Assembly (NCBI GenBank): GCA_936450465.1
Contig: OW388293.1
Span: 85,706,134-85,770,133 of the forward strand
Direction of reading: 5' to 3'
DNA length: 64,000 nucleotides
DNA from: Gibbula magus
Lineage: Eukaryota > Mollusca > Gastropoda > Trochida > Trochidae
The notes beneath the pieces were generated by a model that saw only the letters and a list, made by a program, of their open reading frames with translations, had not been told where the DNA came from and did not search any database. Position 1 is the first letter of the stretch, and the number at the start of each line of letters is the position of its first letter. Of the stretch, positions 1 to 10,797 are shown in pieces. Both the position numbers and the translations under genes were made by a program.

Positions 1-119
1 ACGATTTGATATCTTAATAATATCTTTATTTTCTCATTTCACCATGCAATACGGAAATCGACCACGGAAACCATATTGCACCCCTGTATTACTATCTTAA
101 GTTTACATGGGTATATAAT

Positions 120-886
120 AAATTATAAACCAGGACGGAATGCGTGGCTTTTAAATGGCTTCTTTATTTATTTATTTTATTTTTTGTTTTTTTGAATTAT
201 TAACTGAAACTGATATGAACACAGTAACAACGATAGCGACCCCTTAACACTGTTTTCACATAAACATATCTACTGACACATAAATAAATGTGTACTTAGT
301 TGAATCATATACTTTTGTAGCTCAGAAACGATATTCAATAAATACAGTTCATAGTGTGTTTGATCACAGGCCCGTTAATGGTTTAATTAGTGTTTGCCAG
401 GTCCGTTCGACCTCATTTGCACAGGAGTTGAGCTTTCTAGCTGTAAATACTACAGTGAGCAAACACATTATGAAATATATTTCTTATACGTTGCAACCGC
501 GAATTAAAGATATGTTCAAACGTAAATATAACACATGTTCTTCAATGAGACAGTCAGGCCAGCTCACTCATATACTGCGCCACAAACAAAACTTTGTTAA
601 TAGAAAAATCATAATGCACCAGTCACATGACCTTATGTAGTCAAATCAGAAGGTTGTATATCATGTTAATTGCTAAATATGAATCTATGAAGTTTTGAAC
701 ATTACATATTTACTTACATCACGAACATAGTATTTAGTAAAGGAAATAGGACATATAGAGCTCATCTGCTAATTGGAACGAAACACGGGTAAATTAAATC
801 TGAAGTAAATTTGACAGAAGCATTCAATAGTGTTTTTGAAAAGATAAGACGTACATAATAACACAAGGACATAATTGCACATTTAG
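120..886. repeat. Duplicated block, left copy (partner 13815-14590)
   Basis: Both segments carry the same landmarks in the same order: a GGACGGAATGCGTGGC start, a T-rich tract, the stretch GAACACAGTAACAACGAT and the stretch ATACTGCGCCAC. The copies differ by many substitutions and small indels, so the duplication is old. A 116-codon frame at 290-640 is not kept open in the partner, so I do not call it a gene. Bases 1-119 show nothing I recognise. Confidence 0.8.
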
Positions 887-1010
887 AGAATAACCAACTC
901 GGTACGAGTGATTACGGGAAATATGCACAAGTCGAAATGATGTTCACATGATGAACATTATTTTGACGAGCGATTTTTCCCGTAATCCCTCGTACCGAGT
1001 TGGTTATTCT
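887..1010. repeat. Long hairpin, probable MITE or foldback element
   Basis: The arms 887-921 and 976-1010 are inverted copies over 35 bp with one mismatch. Pairing continues inward through a second imperfect palindrome around TGTTCACATGATGAACA, so almost the whole 124 bp can fold on itself. There is no coding capacity. The paralogous block near 14580 lacks it, which fits an insertion after the duplication. I see no clear target duplication. Confidence 0.75.
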
Positions 1011-1392
1011 ATATATTACCCATTACATGCAATTAAATACACATTTACGGAGGACAAACTTTCTTTTTTGAGACTGTAGTAAGTGACATTCATCAGCTGA
1101 TTTGTATTCATGCGCGTGTTACACCAAACATCTCCAGTGGTAAAACACTATACAATATAGTTCTTTAATAAAACGACGAGAAACTAATATATTATTGGTT
1201 TGTTTGTATAACCAATAACATAGTTGTCATATATGACGCACATTTACATTATGAATACGTACGATGCAAACTGAAATTATTTTAATAAGTACATCATGAT
1301 CATATATTAATTACGCCTTACTGCAGTACCTATGACTGACTGCCGATGTGAGTGACTGAACAGCATAGCATTGAACCGAAAATTAGAAAAAA
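1011..1392. other. No recognisable feature
   Basis: AT-rich unique-looking sequence. I see no domain-bearing frame, no RNA gene and no repeat with a partner elsewhere in the window. Confidence 0.5.
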
Positions 1393-1686
1393 ACTGTCAA
1401 TTTCTTAAAACGACAAGGGTTCAAAGTAGTAATGCCCACAAGAAGAATCTACTACGAATGCATTGAAACAAATTTGTATGCCAAGGGGGATAAACCAATC
1501 TGTTCTTTAATCAATATTTCTTCTCAGGAATATGGATTCAGTTCACGTCACGTCGGCCGTAGATCCACAACAAAGAACGATAACTCTAATCGGACGTTTA
1601 CTGTCGGTGAAGTCGATGGAGATTACGATTACATCAACAAAACATTGGACCAAGGCAGTGTCTACCTTGGGAAATATTTATTGTAA
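1393..1686 (+). CDS. Possible 3'-terminal exon or gene fragment, unknown product
   Basis: The frame is open from 1393 to the stop at 1684-1686, about 97 codons, with a methionine at 1432. The tail is acidic and tyrosine-rich (GDYDYINKTL then GSVYLGKYLL), and its codons are less AT-rich than the flanks. Such tyrosine-rich ends occur in cytoplasmic tails of mollusc multiple-EGF and scavenger-type receptors, but that likeness is weak and inferred. There is no upstream exon, membrane segment or EGF repeat nearby to support it. It could equally be a chance frame or an isolated exon fragment of a transposed gene. Confidence 0.25.
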   Translation, partial: TVNFLKRQGFKVVMPTRRIYYECIETNLYAKGDKPICSLINISSQEYGFSSRHVGRRSTTKNDNSNRTFTVGEVDGDYDYINKTLDQGSVYLGKYLL

Positions 1687-2028
1687 TGGATGTCGAATGT
1701 AGATACACTGCATGCAAAGGGACGCCCTGGTGAACAATTCTTTCGATCGTGGCTTGATTACACTGCAGACTGCAGTCCCGATGTCAAACGACAGAGTTGA
1801 TCTCATTCTGCATGCTTAGTTTGATTCAGAAACAACGAGAATAGTGTATAGATTGTCCAATATTAGATCTAAATGCTTATGGATTCAACGTTATCGTGTC
1901 CGGAACTATTATTGTTTTATGCTGTTGGCAACCATGATTGTTTACAAACAACGGCAACATGAAGCCGTTGAAATTATTAAAAAATTATCATCAATAAGGT
2001 GTCAATTAAAGTAATAATGACAATGTAG

Positions 2029-2080
<52 letters not shown>

Positions 2081-2651
2081 TCGAATACAGAACATGTAAT
2101 ACACTAAATATGTTTATATTCTTGATCTCTGTTTTCGAGATGTGTGACCGAGTTCGGCACGTTCTATTTATCAATGAGACAAGAAAGTAGTACTGTCAAC
2201 CAATCGCCATGTCATTCTCTGGCTACTGACCAATCAGAGTTGAGAATCACTAAAGAGCACATGTGCGAATATCACAAAAATAATCACATATGTATCCTAA
2301 CCCGTATGGGTAATATCTAGAAATACTCCATGCTTTAATTAAAATCTCCAAAAGGACATCTTAGATATGTTCATCCTTCCTACCAGGTGACAGCTTAAGA
2401 GAACAGAGAACATATTGCGCAATTAGAAGATCACATATTACTACATAATCTCTCTGTTAAGTGACACCATGACCTGCATGTGTATTCACCGAAAGCAGAT
2501 ATGTTCATTGCCTGGAGTACATAGCTATACAATGACTTTCACATACTATATCGATGTACCAAACTGGGAAACGTCTCCAACACCGGAACATCTTCCCCAT
2601 CCATCACCACACAGTGCATAATGGGGATTAAACTCCCTGTCCTTCATCAAG
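1687..2651. other. No recognisable gene; contains one microsatellite
   Basis: I see no coding or RNA feature here other than the (AT)n tract listed separately. The minus-strand frame across 1977-2174 is an artefact of the AT repeat. Confidence 0.5.
2033..2077. repeat. (AT)n microsatellite
   Basis: Uninterrupted AT dinucleotide run of about 22 units. Confidence 0.97.
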
Positions 2652-2840
2652 AGCTATTACTGTTCTGATGGGAAAATAGCAGAGGACGATCATTGTATAT
2701 TAGATACAATTCCAGATAACACCCACTGGAGCTCTAGTGACGCAGGTTATCAGTTTTATTCTACTGAACGAGGTGGTAATGTGTCTCAGGAGTGCTGTGT
2801 CGCGTCAGGAATTGCCCTTCATTGGTCGAGGTCTTGTTAG
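2652..2840 (+). pseudogene. Cysteine-bearing exon-like fragment, copy 1
   Basis: The frame is open for 62 codons from 2652 to the TAG at 2838-2840. It reads SYYCSDGK, then HCILDT, then DAGYQFYSTE, then GNVSQECCVASG. A second copy at 10693-10797 keeps DAGYQ, GNV and CCVAS in the same frame, so the block was probably once coding. I do not recognise the family. Four cysteines and no membrane segment would suit an extracellular domain, but that is inference. There is no plausible start codon, and an in-frame TAA lies just upstream, so it is at best an internal exon or a decayed remnant. Confidence 0.4.
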
Positions 2841-3727
2841 ATTTATCAATGATTGAACAATCAATAGTGACTAACTGTTTGAACAACTACAGATATCATC
2901 TTGTGATGGAGACGTAAACTAAAACAATATCACAGACGCACTGGATATTCTTCTTATTTTAGTTCATTGTATCGTTATCTAAATATTTAAGAAAATGTGA
3001 GGTTGATCGAACGATCTAAAGAATTATTAACATTGATAATAATTCTGTCAATGGCAAATTACTCTATTTTTTCAACGATTTCGTCTGATAACATGAAGTG
3101 AGCACTTTCAATAAATGCACACGGAATCCTTTCGAACACAGTTTTATCACATATGGATGTAAATCATGTTTATATTTTAAAAATTAATGACAATATTTGA
3201 GAAATACAATTGCTTTTTCTGATGTTTTCTGTTAGCGTAATTGTAAAAAAGTAAATAGTATATAACGTTTGTCACATTGTTAGCGAAGATATATTCACGG
3301 TTTGAAAATGTTCAGGACAAAACTTTCTTGTGTGTTGACTGTTTAAATCCTGGGTCACAAGTGATTATTCATCATCGACAAAGTTTAGTAGTAAAATCCA
3401 TTATAGGTGATAAGTTAAGGCTATAGCTAGCACGCCATAGCACTTCTGAGATCCATTATCGCCAATTAAGTTTAGTGGTATTAAACTCATAATGGATACA
3501 ATGAAGTCAAATGAACATATTTTGAATTTCCATTAATGACTATTGATGACATTGATGCCAAATTTCCCAAAATTTTTCAGAGACGGGAATCACGTACATT
3601 CCTTGTGATGAGACACTTTGTTGAGCAAAGTTTATTATACTTATCTATATGTTTTGACATTCTTAATTTCTTTGCAGGTATGCTGACTTGACTAGTTAAT
3701 ATAGTCATTCAACAATTGGCAGCGATA
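2841..3727. repeat. Duplicated block (partners 14700-15165; inverted at 45145-45305 and 55285-55445)
   Basis: Bases 3000-3540 match 14700-15165 directly. The core 3330-3490, with CCTGGGTCACAA and ATAGCACTTCTGAGATCC, also appears on the opposite strand at 45145-45305 and 55285-55445. No frame is preserved among the copies. Confidence 0.7.
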
Positions 3728-4035
3728 ATTTTCAAGGTCACCGCGACACTTTGACCACTTTTTGAACTCTTGTTAACGTGATATCTCATCCAAAGAGTTC
3801 AAATAAGGTGTCATCCTACATTGGGGGAAGGCGCAGACACCAGTCTATTTTAGTGACCTTTACCTTATTTTCAAGGTCACCACAACACTTAGACCACTTT
3901 TCGAACTCTTGTTCACGCGATATCTCATGAACCCAGGCACCAATTTGGTGTCAGTCTACATTGGGGGATGACGCAGACACCGCTCGATTTTGGTGACCTT
4001 GACCTTATTTTCAAGGTGACAATAACATTTGACCA
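3728..4035. repeat. 139-140-bp tandem duplication
   Basis: The phrase ATTTTCAAGGT recurs at 3728, 3867 and 4007. Two full units and the start of a third are present. Each unit holds TTTGACCACTTTT-type and CTACATTGGGGG motifs and several GTGACCTT/AAGGTCAC words. This composition is common in dispersed mollusc repeats, so it is probably part of a larger mobile element. Confidence 0.8.
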
Positions 4036-5085
4036 AATGATGTGTCTTACTAAACTCAATGTTAACGGCTGGGGACATTGTCATGTTAGTGGCTAACATG
4101 AAGAGAACGTATTTTATTCAAAAGGTATTTATTTTTATTTAGATGCTGTTGGTTTTCCTTTACACAAGATCAAATCAGCCATTACGAAATATATCAGGCT
4201 CCCTATAGTGAGACAAGCATGGCCATTTACTGTCCAGGGTCCATATTTTCGAAGCCCTCTTAGCACTAAGAAAGTCATAAGCCAGTGTTAATGTATGGCA
4301 CTTACGACTAGCTTAGCGCTGAGAGAGCTTTGGAGATATGGCTCCAGGCCTTTTGGATTACTCACTGTGTGATGATGAGATAAAGATACTCACATAAAGA
4401 TCAGAAATGTGTACATAAAATGAAAATTCGAAAACAAAGCTTGTTTATGTAGGTATTCTAAAAGGAGTCATATATTTATCTGATTCACTGCCCTTGTTAT
4501 TTTGCTCGAACACTGAAAGCAGTTGAAGCCATTCGAACCTTAACCCTAACCCTTACGTATCTCATACAACTAATGTTTAGATGTTGTGTGAAGTGACACA
4601 TGGCACCAGAAGCCTCATAAATTGATGATCGGGATTGTTAAAGTCTTCTCCCAAATTGGGTGTGAAAACTCTCACTGAAGTGAAACAATGTCATAAACAT
4701 ATATGTTTAAGGAACAAATATTTGATTTGAAGAATTCACAACTTCCAACAAACACAGATTTCATCCAAGGGATTCTTCTTAATCAAAACCATGCCTGGAA
4801 GGAGGATCTCCAGTTTTAATTAGCGACAATCATATGAGACACTATCAGCATCATCTGGCTTCGTTCTAATGAATTAACATTTAGTAGACTCGCATTTTAC
4901 TTAAAATATGAAATGTTTCTTGTATTACCTGTATAGATTACGGATTCTAAAATTTTCCCCCTGTGACAAGGCATTATATAAGCTCACAGGTAATACATTA
5001 AAATTTCATATGGTAAGCAAAATGCCAGTCCACTTAATATAGGTTTTGACAGTATATATTCTCTATATGTCGATTTCATCTGAGC
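4036..5085. other. Non-coding; includes a duplicated segment
   Basis: The stretch 4500-4880 matches 15345-15720 through shared words such as GCCTCATAAA and GGAGGATCTCCAGTT. From about 4960 the next duplicated block begins. I see no gene. Confidence 0.6.
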
Positions 5086-5089
5086 TTAA

Positions 5090-5424
5090 AGGGTCAGTAG
5101 GACGTTTTTTCGCTCAAATAAGTCAATGAAATGTATTTGAAAAATAATTTTACCAAAAGTAAAACACTCTTATCTTTTCGGAAAATCAAATTAAAAATGA
5201 GTGTACATGGCTCAGTGAGGCCATGTGAATCGATTTTGTCATTCAAAATAATAAGTTATGTTCACAATAAAATGGCCGCCATGCATTTTTCGCTTTATAT
5301 GCAACACTTTTGGGTTGCGTAATAAGATGTTTTACCCTCTAAAGTACATTTAAATGACACAAACTATCACTAATAATAGGAAAATTGAAAAAATAAATTT
5401 TGCAAAAAACGTGCTACAGCCCCT
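5090..5424. mobile_element. TTAA-target MITE, copy 1
   Basis: This is a 335-bp element with imperfect terminal inverted repeats, AGGGTCAGTAGGACG at the left and CTACAGCCCCT at the right. TTAA flanks it on both sides (5086-5089 and 5425-5428). The paralogous segment near 25005-25008 has a single TTAA at the matching point and no insert, so both ends are supported by an empty site. It has no transposase. TTAA duplication is known for piggyBac-type transposases, so it was probably mobilised in trans by one. The small frame at 5131-5322 lies inside it and is not a gene. Confidence 0.88.
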
Positions 5425-5429
5425 TTAAG

Positions 5430-6480
5430 TAATTGTTTTGCAATGTTGAGTAATTCACTACAAAATGTCATTATATTTGTCAGTAGAGATAATGTGTAGT
5501 TTATCTTTTAGTGATGGGTGTTTATATGTTCACGAACTTTTGCTGACCCGAATGGCTAACTACATATATTAGATTACAAATTTTCAATTTTAAATCTTCA
5601 AATGTAACTTTAAAATAATGTTACAAAAACTATTATATTTATACACAATTAAATAACCTTTACCTTTACATTTTGAAAGGATACAGGCATTGTTGGAAAA
5701 GTATATAATTATGTATCTACTAATTTCTTTTGGATAAGCATTATCAAATCATTGCCTTCACTAACACAAATTGCATGACTAATATTGTTTCAACAATAAA
5801 TCCTAAAAATAATTTTGAAGACAGTAGAAATTTAAAATTAAATAAACAATTATTTGAATGACAAAAATATCATCATTATATCACGGTTGACACCCAACTG
5901 ACATGAACTATTTAACAGCATGTCTTAAAGTCACTGATTGAATACTGATTGATTGGATGAATTTATTTGACTAAATAAAAAAGTTACATAACATCATATT
6001 TCCAAATGATGTCACAGTTCTGAGAAAACTGTAAGAATCAAGTATATATATCCACAATGCAACATTATTTTAACCAAAATTAAATATTGGGGAATGTTCG
6101 TTAATATCCCTGTAGAATGAAACATAACGCTAGTCCTGATTGAAAACATGAACAAATGCTCATAAACAGCATGCAGTAAAACGAGTTGATATTGAGTTCA
6201 AAGGGAGGTATTTTAGATAGTTGCAATTCCAACCATCGATCCATCAAACATAAACATAATTCAATATCAGCAGAGTGCACAAAAGCTTTTGAATTTCTGA
6301 CAATTCTAGAGATAATGATACTGAATGTCATATCTGAACGTTGGAAATAGTCTCTGAGAAAATTAACAGACCCACAATTAAATTGCAATTTCATAGAAGA
6401 TCATAAACCTTGAACCTCAGAAATAAACTAGCGACCATAAGAAACGCTACAATGCAATAGTTACCATAGTAACATGTTGT
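5430..6480. repeat. Duplicated block, copy 1 (partners 17870-19600 and 24480-26080)
   Basis: All three copies share GCATGCAGTAA, AGATAGTTGCAATTCCAAC and TATCCCTGTAGAATGAAACA. On the minus strand the copies share a short frame reading FYVSFYRDINE behind a T-rich stretch ending in CAG, which resembles an exon after a splice acceptor (near 6130-6090 here). Every copy hits a stop within about 15-25 codons. I do not recognise the product. Confidence 0.7.
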
Positions 6481-7065
6481 GATCAAAACCCAATTAAAAC
6501 AAATTTTTGTAAACATCTTTTTATGTGTCTGAAAAACATGCCTTTAAAAAGAATCGTAGTTTGTTATCACCTTTACTAGGTGAAATGGTTGAGATTTTCG
6601 GCTTGTTTTATGACATCCTACAGTATCAATCTGTCTAAGAATAAGAGTCCATGAAGCCGCTTTATTTGGCAACGTATATTAACTTTTTTGAGAGGCATTT
6701 TAGAAGTTATAGAGATGAAGAACAAGCAAGATATATAACTTTTTCTTGCAATGAATGGGTCCGTTCTATACTACAAAATTCAGTATCTATTCAGAAAAAG
6801 TAGATTATTTCAGTCAGTAAAATCTGCTTGGTTGGTGTCTAAACAGTCAGTTTTCTGAAGTATTAACTACACTTAAAACCAGCGTGGGGAGCATCTATTG
6901 GGAAAGTCTTGTTGAGATGCAGTTCAGTGCTGATGTGGAGAGGTTAATCCACGTTGTTCCTTCTAGCAGAACTGTATCTCCCTGAACAGCTGCTGTCTAT
7001 CTCTATGTCTCTTATTTCTAGTCATGTTACTACATAGTGATCAGTCTATAATGACGCATGTGTGT
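6481..7065. repeat. Duplicated segment with diverged exon-like block
   Basis: Bases 6850-6990 are related to 20400-20600, 16370-16560 and 22850-23000. On the minus strand this copy still reads GDTVLLEGTTW before diverging and stopping. The rest of the interval shows nothing. Confidence 0.6.
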
Positions 7066-7327
7066 ATGTAAATGATTATGTAAATATATGAGTATATACC
7101 TGATATGTAAATGATTATGTAAATCTATGAGTATATACCTGATATGTAAATGATTATGTAAATATATGAGTATATACCTTATATGTAAATGATTATGTAA
7201 ATCTATGAGTATATACCTGATATGTAAATGATTATGTAAATCTATGAATATATACCTGATATGTAAATGAGTATGTAAATCTATGAGTATATACATGATA
7301 TGTATATGATTATGTAAATCTATGTGT
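7066..7327. repeat. 39-bp minisatellite, about 6.7 copies
   Basis: ATGTAAATGATTATG recurs at 7066, 7105, 7144, 7183, 7222, 7261 and 7300, exactly 39 bp apart. Because 39 is divisible by three, the minus strand gives an apparent 88-residue repeat protein. It is a by-product of the repeat and not a gene. Confidence 0.97.
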
Positions 7328-7701
7328 CTACATTCTACATGTATGTGATATTGTAACTATATAATCAGTATTATGATTAGTCTTAGACCAGACATGTCAT
7401 TTAACCGAAGTGTGTATTTATTGTTTATCGCTAAAACTGCCAGTGTTTAACATGAAATTTGTTTTTGTCGCTAGTGAAGATTGAATAATCACTTCTTAAG
7501 CTACCTTCACCAAATATTCTTCAGTGGTTATAATATTAAGAACATTGTATCTAGAATGGTAAAAAAAATATACCTATTTTATTTATGAATAGACATTGAA
7601 GTTAATTTGGACAGTTGCCAAAACGAGCCAGCTGCACACTAAATGTACACTGACAAGCGAAAAGTATATCAGTGAAAATAAAATATAGTCAAAGCAAATC
7701 A
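7328..7701. other. No recognisable feature
   Basis: AT-rich sequence without a gene, repeat partner or RNA structure that I can identify. Confidence 0.5.
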
Positions 7702-7785
7702 AGGACAAAAAGTGGTGGAATCCATTTTCCGGATTCTCCCAAATTAGGAAGGATCCGGCAAGCGGATTCCACCACTTTTTGTCCT
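7702..7785. repeat. 84-bp hairpin with perfect 22-bp arms
   Basis: Arms 7702-7723 and 7764-7785 are exact reverse complements, starting AGGACAAAAAGTGG. Pairing resumes inside around TCCGGATT/GGATCCGG. It has no coding capacity. It is probably a short MITE, though a structured RNA is not excluded. Confidence 0.85.
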
Positions 7786-9724
7786 GTGAATGTTTCGACG
7801 GAAGTGATCATTTATTGTTTAAATGTTCACAATTAGTATTGTGACAAAGGTTGGTGTATATACATGTAAGGTGAATAAAATATGAAATTGCCATTTAATT
7901 TGTTTTTAAAAAATGTAAAGAGAAGAAGCTATTATTTCTTCACCAACTCGTTTAACATATATTATTTAAAAAAAGATTTTATTTAAAAAATGTTTTATAT
8001 ATAGTCATCATATTTACTGCAATCAACCTGACGTTTCGGAGTAGATTTTAGATTGCAAAAATATAAGTTGACTATCCATAGAACTTGTTTTTCCCTAAAT
8101 TTTTTTTATCTATAACGTAACCTGTTATGAGAAAGTAAACACATGTACATGTTAGCTGTGTCAGAGTTTTATATGACGTTGTCCATTTTTGGCCATTGGA
8201 AGCCCTGTAATCATCAATGTAAAACTGGTTTTTCACACAAGTCAACATGAGCTATAATTGGACTTTAGGTAAAGAAAGTACATAATATAAGCTCACATTC
8301 AACATAGTAAAACAATTAATTATTATTTTACACATATTGGTCTTGTGATTAATGGTAAATTTTATCCGAGATTTGTTTTATCAATGTTCAATTTTGAGTG
8401 ATTCTCCACAAATGTCATTACCTTTTCCATAATATGCCATGTATTCTTGACTTATTCCCTCTAATGGAAGCTTATATTTAGTAGATATCCAACACATTTG
8501 ATTGTTCATGAAGAGAATTAGAAAAAAGATTCAGAAAGAATATGAGGTCGTGCTTGTTCTGTAATCAGTCTGGTAATTCTGATTTTAGAGCTGAAAAAAT
8601 ACCAATACTTGTAAGTGAAAACCCTTGTGATTGTGATTGTCTACAGATATAATGTTTCAGTGACAATACAATAACGATAGTATTTAATTACAAGTAAGCC
8701 ATGTTTAAAACGTACACATATTGATGAAAAGGTATTAGTATATGGGGCAAAGTGACCAAAGTTCGGACAGTGATCTAATCAAACATTATGGAAAACTGCA
8801 TTATAAATAAGTATCAAAGTCAATTTCAGAAAATCAGAATAAAGTATATTACTTGACATGAATATGCAGAATCGCTTTAGATTAAGGTTCAGACCTAACT
8901 GAGGACAGTAAAACTTACTAACTCACTTGACCCTCACTAACATAGCGTCTTCTATAGAACATATATGTGTACGCAGAGTCGATAGGGTAGTACCGCCATG
9001 GGGGAAGTGGAGATATAAAACGTTATCCAAAATACATTAAATACAAATGTAAAACACACATATCAAATATCAGGAAGAGCTATTGTGTATTACTTTTTAT
9101 TTTGTAAGTATGTGTAGATTATATTTGAAAAATTTAAAAAACAACTTGGTTGTAAGCTTGCACGTATTTGAGATATATTCATCGGAATTGGATAATCATT
9201 TTTTAAATATTTCCTCAGATTTCGGTTAATAAAATTGCGTGCATGGTAATCATTATCGAATTCAAAATTATACTCTAGATATATATATATATATACTTAA
9301 TCCAAGTATTATGAGGGGTTAATGACGTGATGTTTCAAGCTCAAAACGTTTTTAACCCTGTAAGCTCTTGAAATGTGATATGCTGTTTGCTTGTCATGAC
9401 GTTGATGTTGTGCGAAACTTTTTATCTCCATTCATGAGAATACTGTTGTTTCTCTTTTTGTTTATAATGGACGAGGACTGCTTCAAGTTAAAATCATTAT
9501 AAAATACAAGTCAAAATGTAAAATAAATATAAGTTATGTCTTTTTCTTGACAAATACCATGTTTATCTCATCCAGTGAGGTACAAAAGTTTATGCAAGTA
9601 GTGCAGGCACGAGTGAAATACTTTTCTAACTCATTAATGGTAAACATACTTCCTTCCAAAGCTGACATTATGTCGTAATAAGAAAGTCCAGAGGACGTCA
9701 CTATTTGTAATAACGTTCATTTAG
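7786..9724. other. No recognisable gene
   Basis: AT-rich sequence with a short (AT)n at 9280-9294. At 8032-8045 the words GACGTTTCGGAGTA read on the minus strand as ACTCCGAAACGTC, the 3' half of a hammerhead-like motif seen at 45712. The CTGATGA half is missing, so I do not annotate a ribozyme. Confidence 0.5.
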
Positions 9725-10053
9725 AGGGGCAGTGGCACGTTTTTTCGCTGAAATATGTCTTTGAACAATAATGTCACCACTTGTAAAACACCCTTCTCTC
9801 TTCGGAAAATCATGTTAAACAAACGTGTTTACATGGTTCTGTAAATCCATGGGAATCGTTTTTGTCATTCCAAATAATGAAATGTGTTCACAATAAAATG
9901 GCTGCAATGAAATTTTTGCTTTAAACGCAACTTGTCATTATGGATAATTGGTTTGTGTAATAAGATGTTTTACCCTCTTAAGTAAATATAAATGACATAA
10001 ACTATCATTACAAATGGGAAATTAAAATTTGCAAAAAACATGCTACTGCCCCA
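9725..10053. mobile_element. TTAA-target MITE, copy 2
   Basis: This 329-bp element belongs to the same family as copies 1 and 3. It starts AGGGGCAGTGGCACG and ends CTACTGCCCCA. The flanks are TTAG (9721-9724) and TTAA (10054-10057), so the left duplicate seems to have mutated. Like the other copies, it contains an internal CACAATAAAATGG segment and has no transposase. Confidence 0.88.
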
Positions 10054-10692
10054 TTAAGGGTTTATTTCTCTGATAGAACAGAGTATCTCACTCCAGAAAA
10101 TATAATAAAAGAGGCTCATGATAGTGTTCCAAAAATATTATATAACTTCCTCATAAGAGAGCTACATTGTTCTGCTGTAAGTTTGGTCTGAGTAAATGTA
10201 TGTGGGTTTGACCTTTAAGTGCCAAATTTGTCAGTTCGTGTTAAGCTTTTTAAAACAATTAAGATAGCCAAGTCAAGAAAAAGTAAGTAAAGCTAAAGTA
10301 AAAAACAAATTCTGACACTGCAAACCTTTTGTTCATTTTCACTGACAGCCACGAGTCGACAGGGGACATGGCACATAAATGAAATGGGCAGTGGTGGCTG
10401 TTGATTTTGTTTCAATGTTCAATGCTCTTAACTCTGTACGACAAGATTGTCCTCTTTAACAACGACCTTAAACCCTTTCTTAAAACTTGATAAAAATGTA
10501 TTTATGTTCGATATAAAATATCCGTTTATGAAACAGTGCTACAATATCTATTGAAATACATGTATTGTGTTTCAAGCAAGAAACTCTACAGAAGTTCAGA
10601 TCTTAAACCTGTGCATGTCAAGCTTGTTTATTGTTCCATAAAGTGGAGGACAATTCCCTCTTGCAACAGTGTAACCCTGAAATAAATTCAAT
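10054..10692. other. No recognisable feature
   Basis: I see no gene in this interval. Sequence from about 10640 is related to 2680-2730, upstream of the plus-strand fragment that follows. Confidence 0.5.
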
Positions 10693-10797
10693 TTTGGTGG
10701 CACTTGGGATGCGGGTTATCAATATGATCCTACTGTAGAAGATGGTAATGTGCCCAAGTGGTGCTGTGTCGCGTCAGACAATGCGTCTCTGTCATAG
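10693..10797 (+). pseudogene. Cysteine-bearing exon-like fragment, copy 2
   Basis: The frame is FGGTWDAGYQYDPTVEDG then NVPKWCCVASDN, ending at TAG 10795-10797. It aligns codon for codon with the fragment at 2652-2840 and keeps DAGYQ, GNV and CCVAS. An in-frame TGA upstream limits it to about 34 codons. A third, shorter echo reading DAGYQH follows at about 10815-10845. The product is not recognised. This copy is more decayed than the first. Confidence 0.4.

Noticed and set aside
290..640. 116-codon open frame on the plus strand
   Set aside because: The duplicated partner at 13980-14330 has several stops in the same frame, and there is no recognisable domain.
1600..1686. Tyrosine-based signalling motif (ITAM-like) at the end of the frame
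   Set aside because: The second half does not fit the YxxL/I spacing, and there is no receptor context.
8032..8045. Second hammerhead site
   Set aside because: Only the GAAAC half and part of stem II are present, with no CTGATGA in reach.
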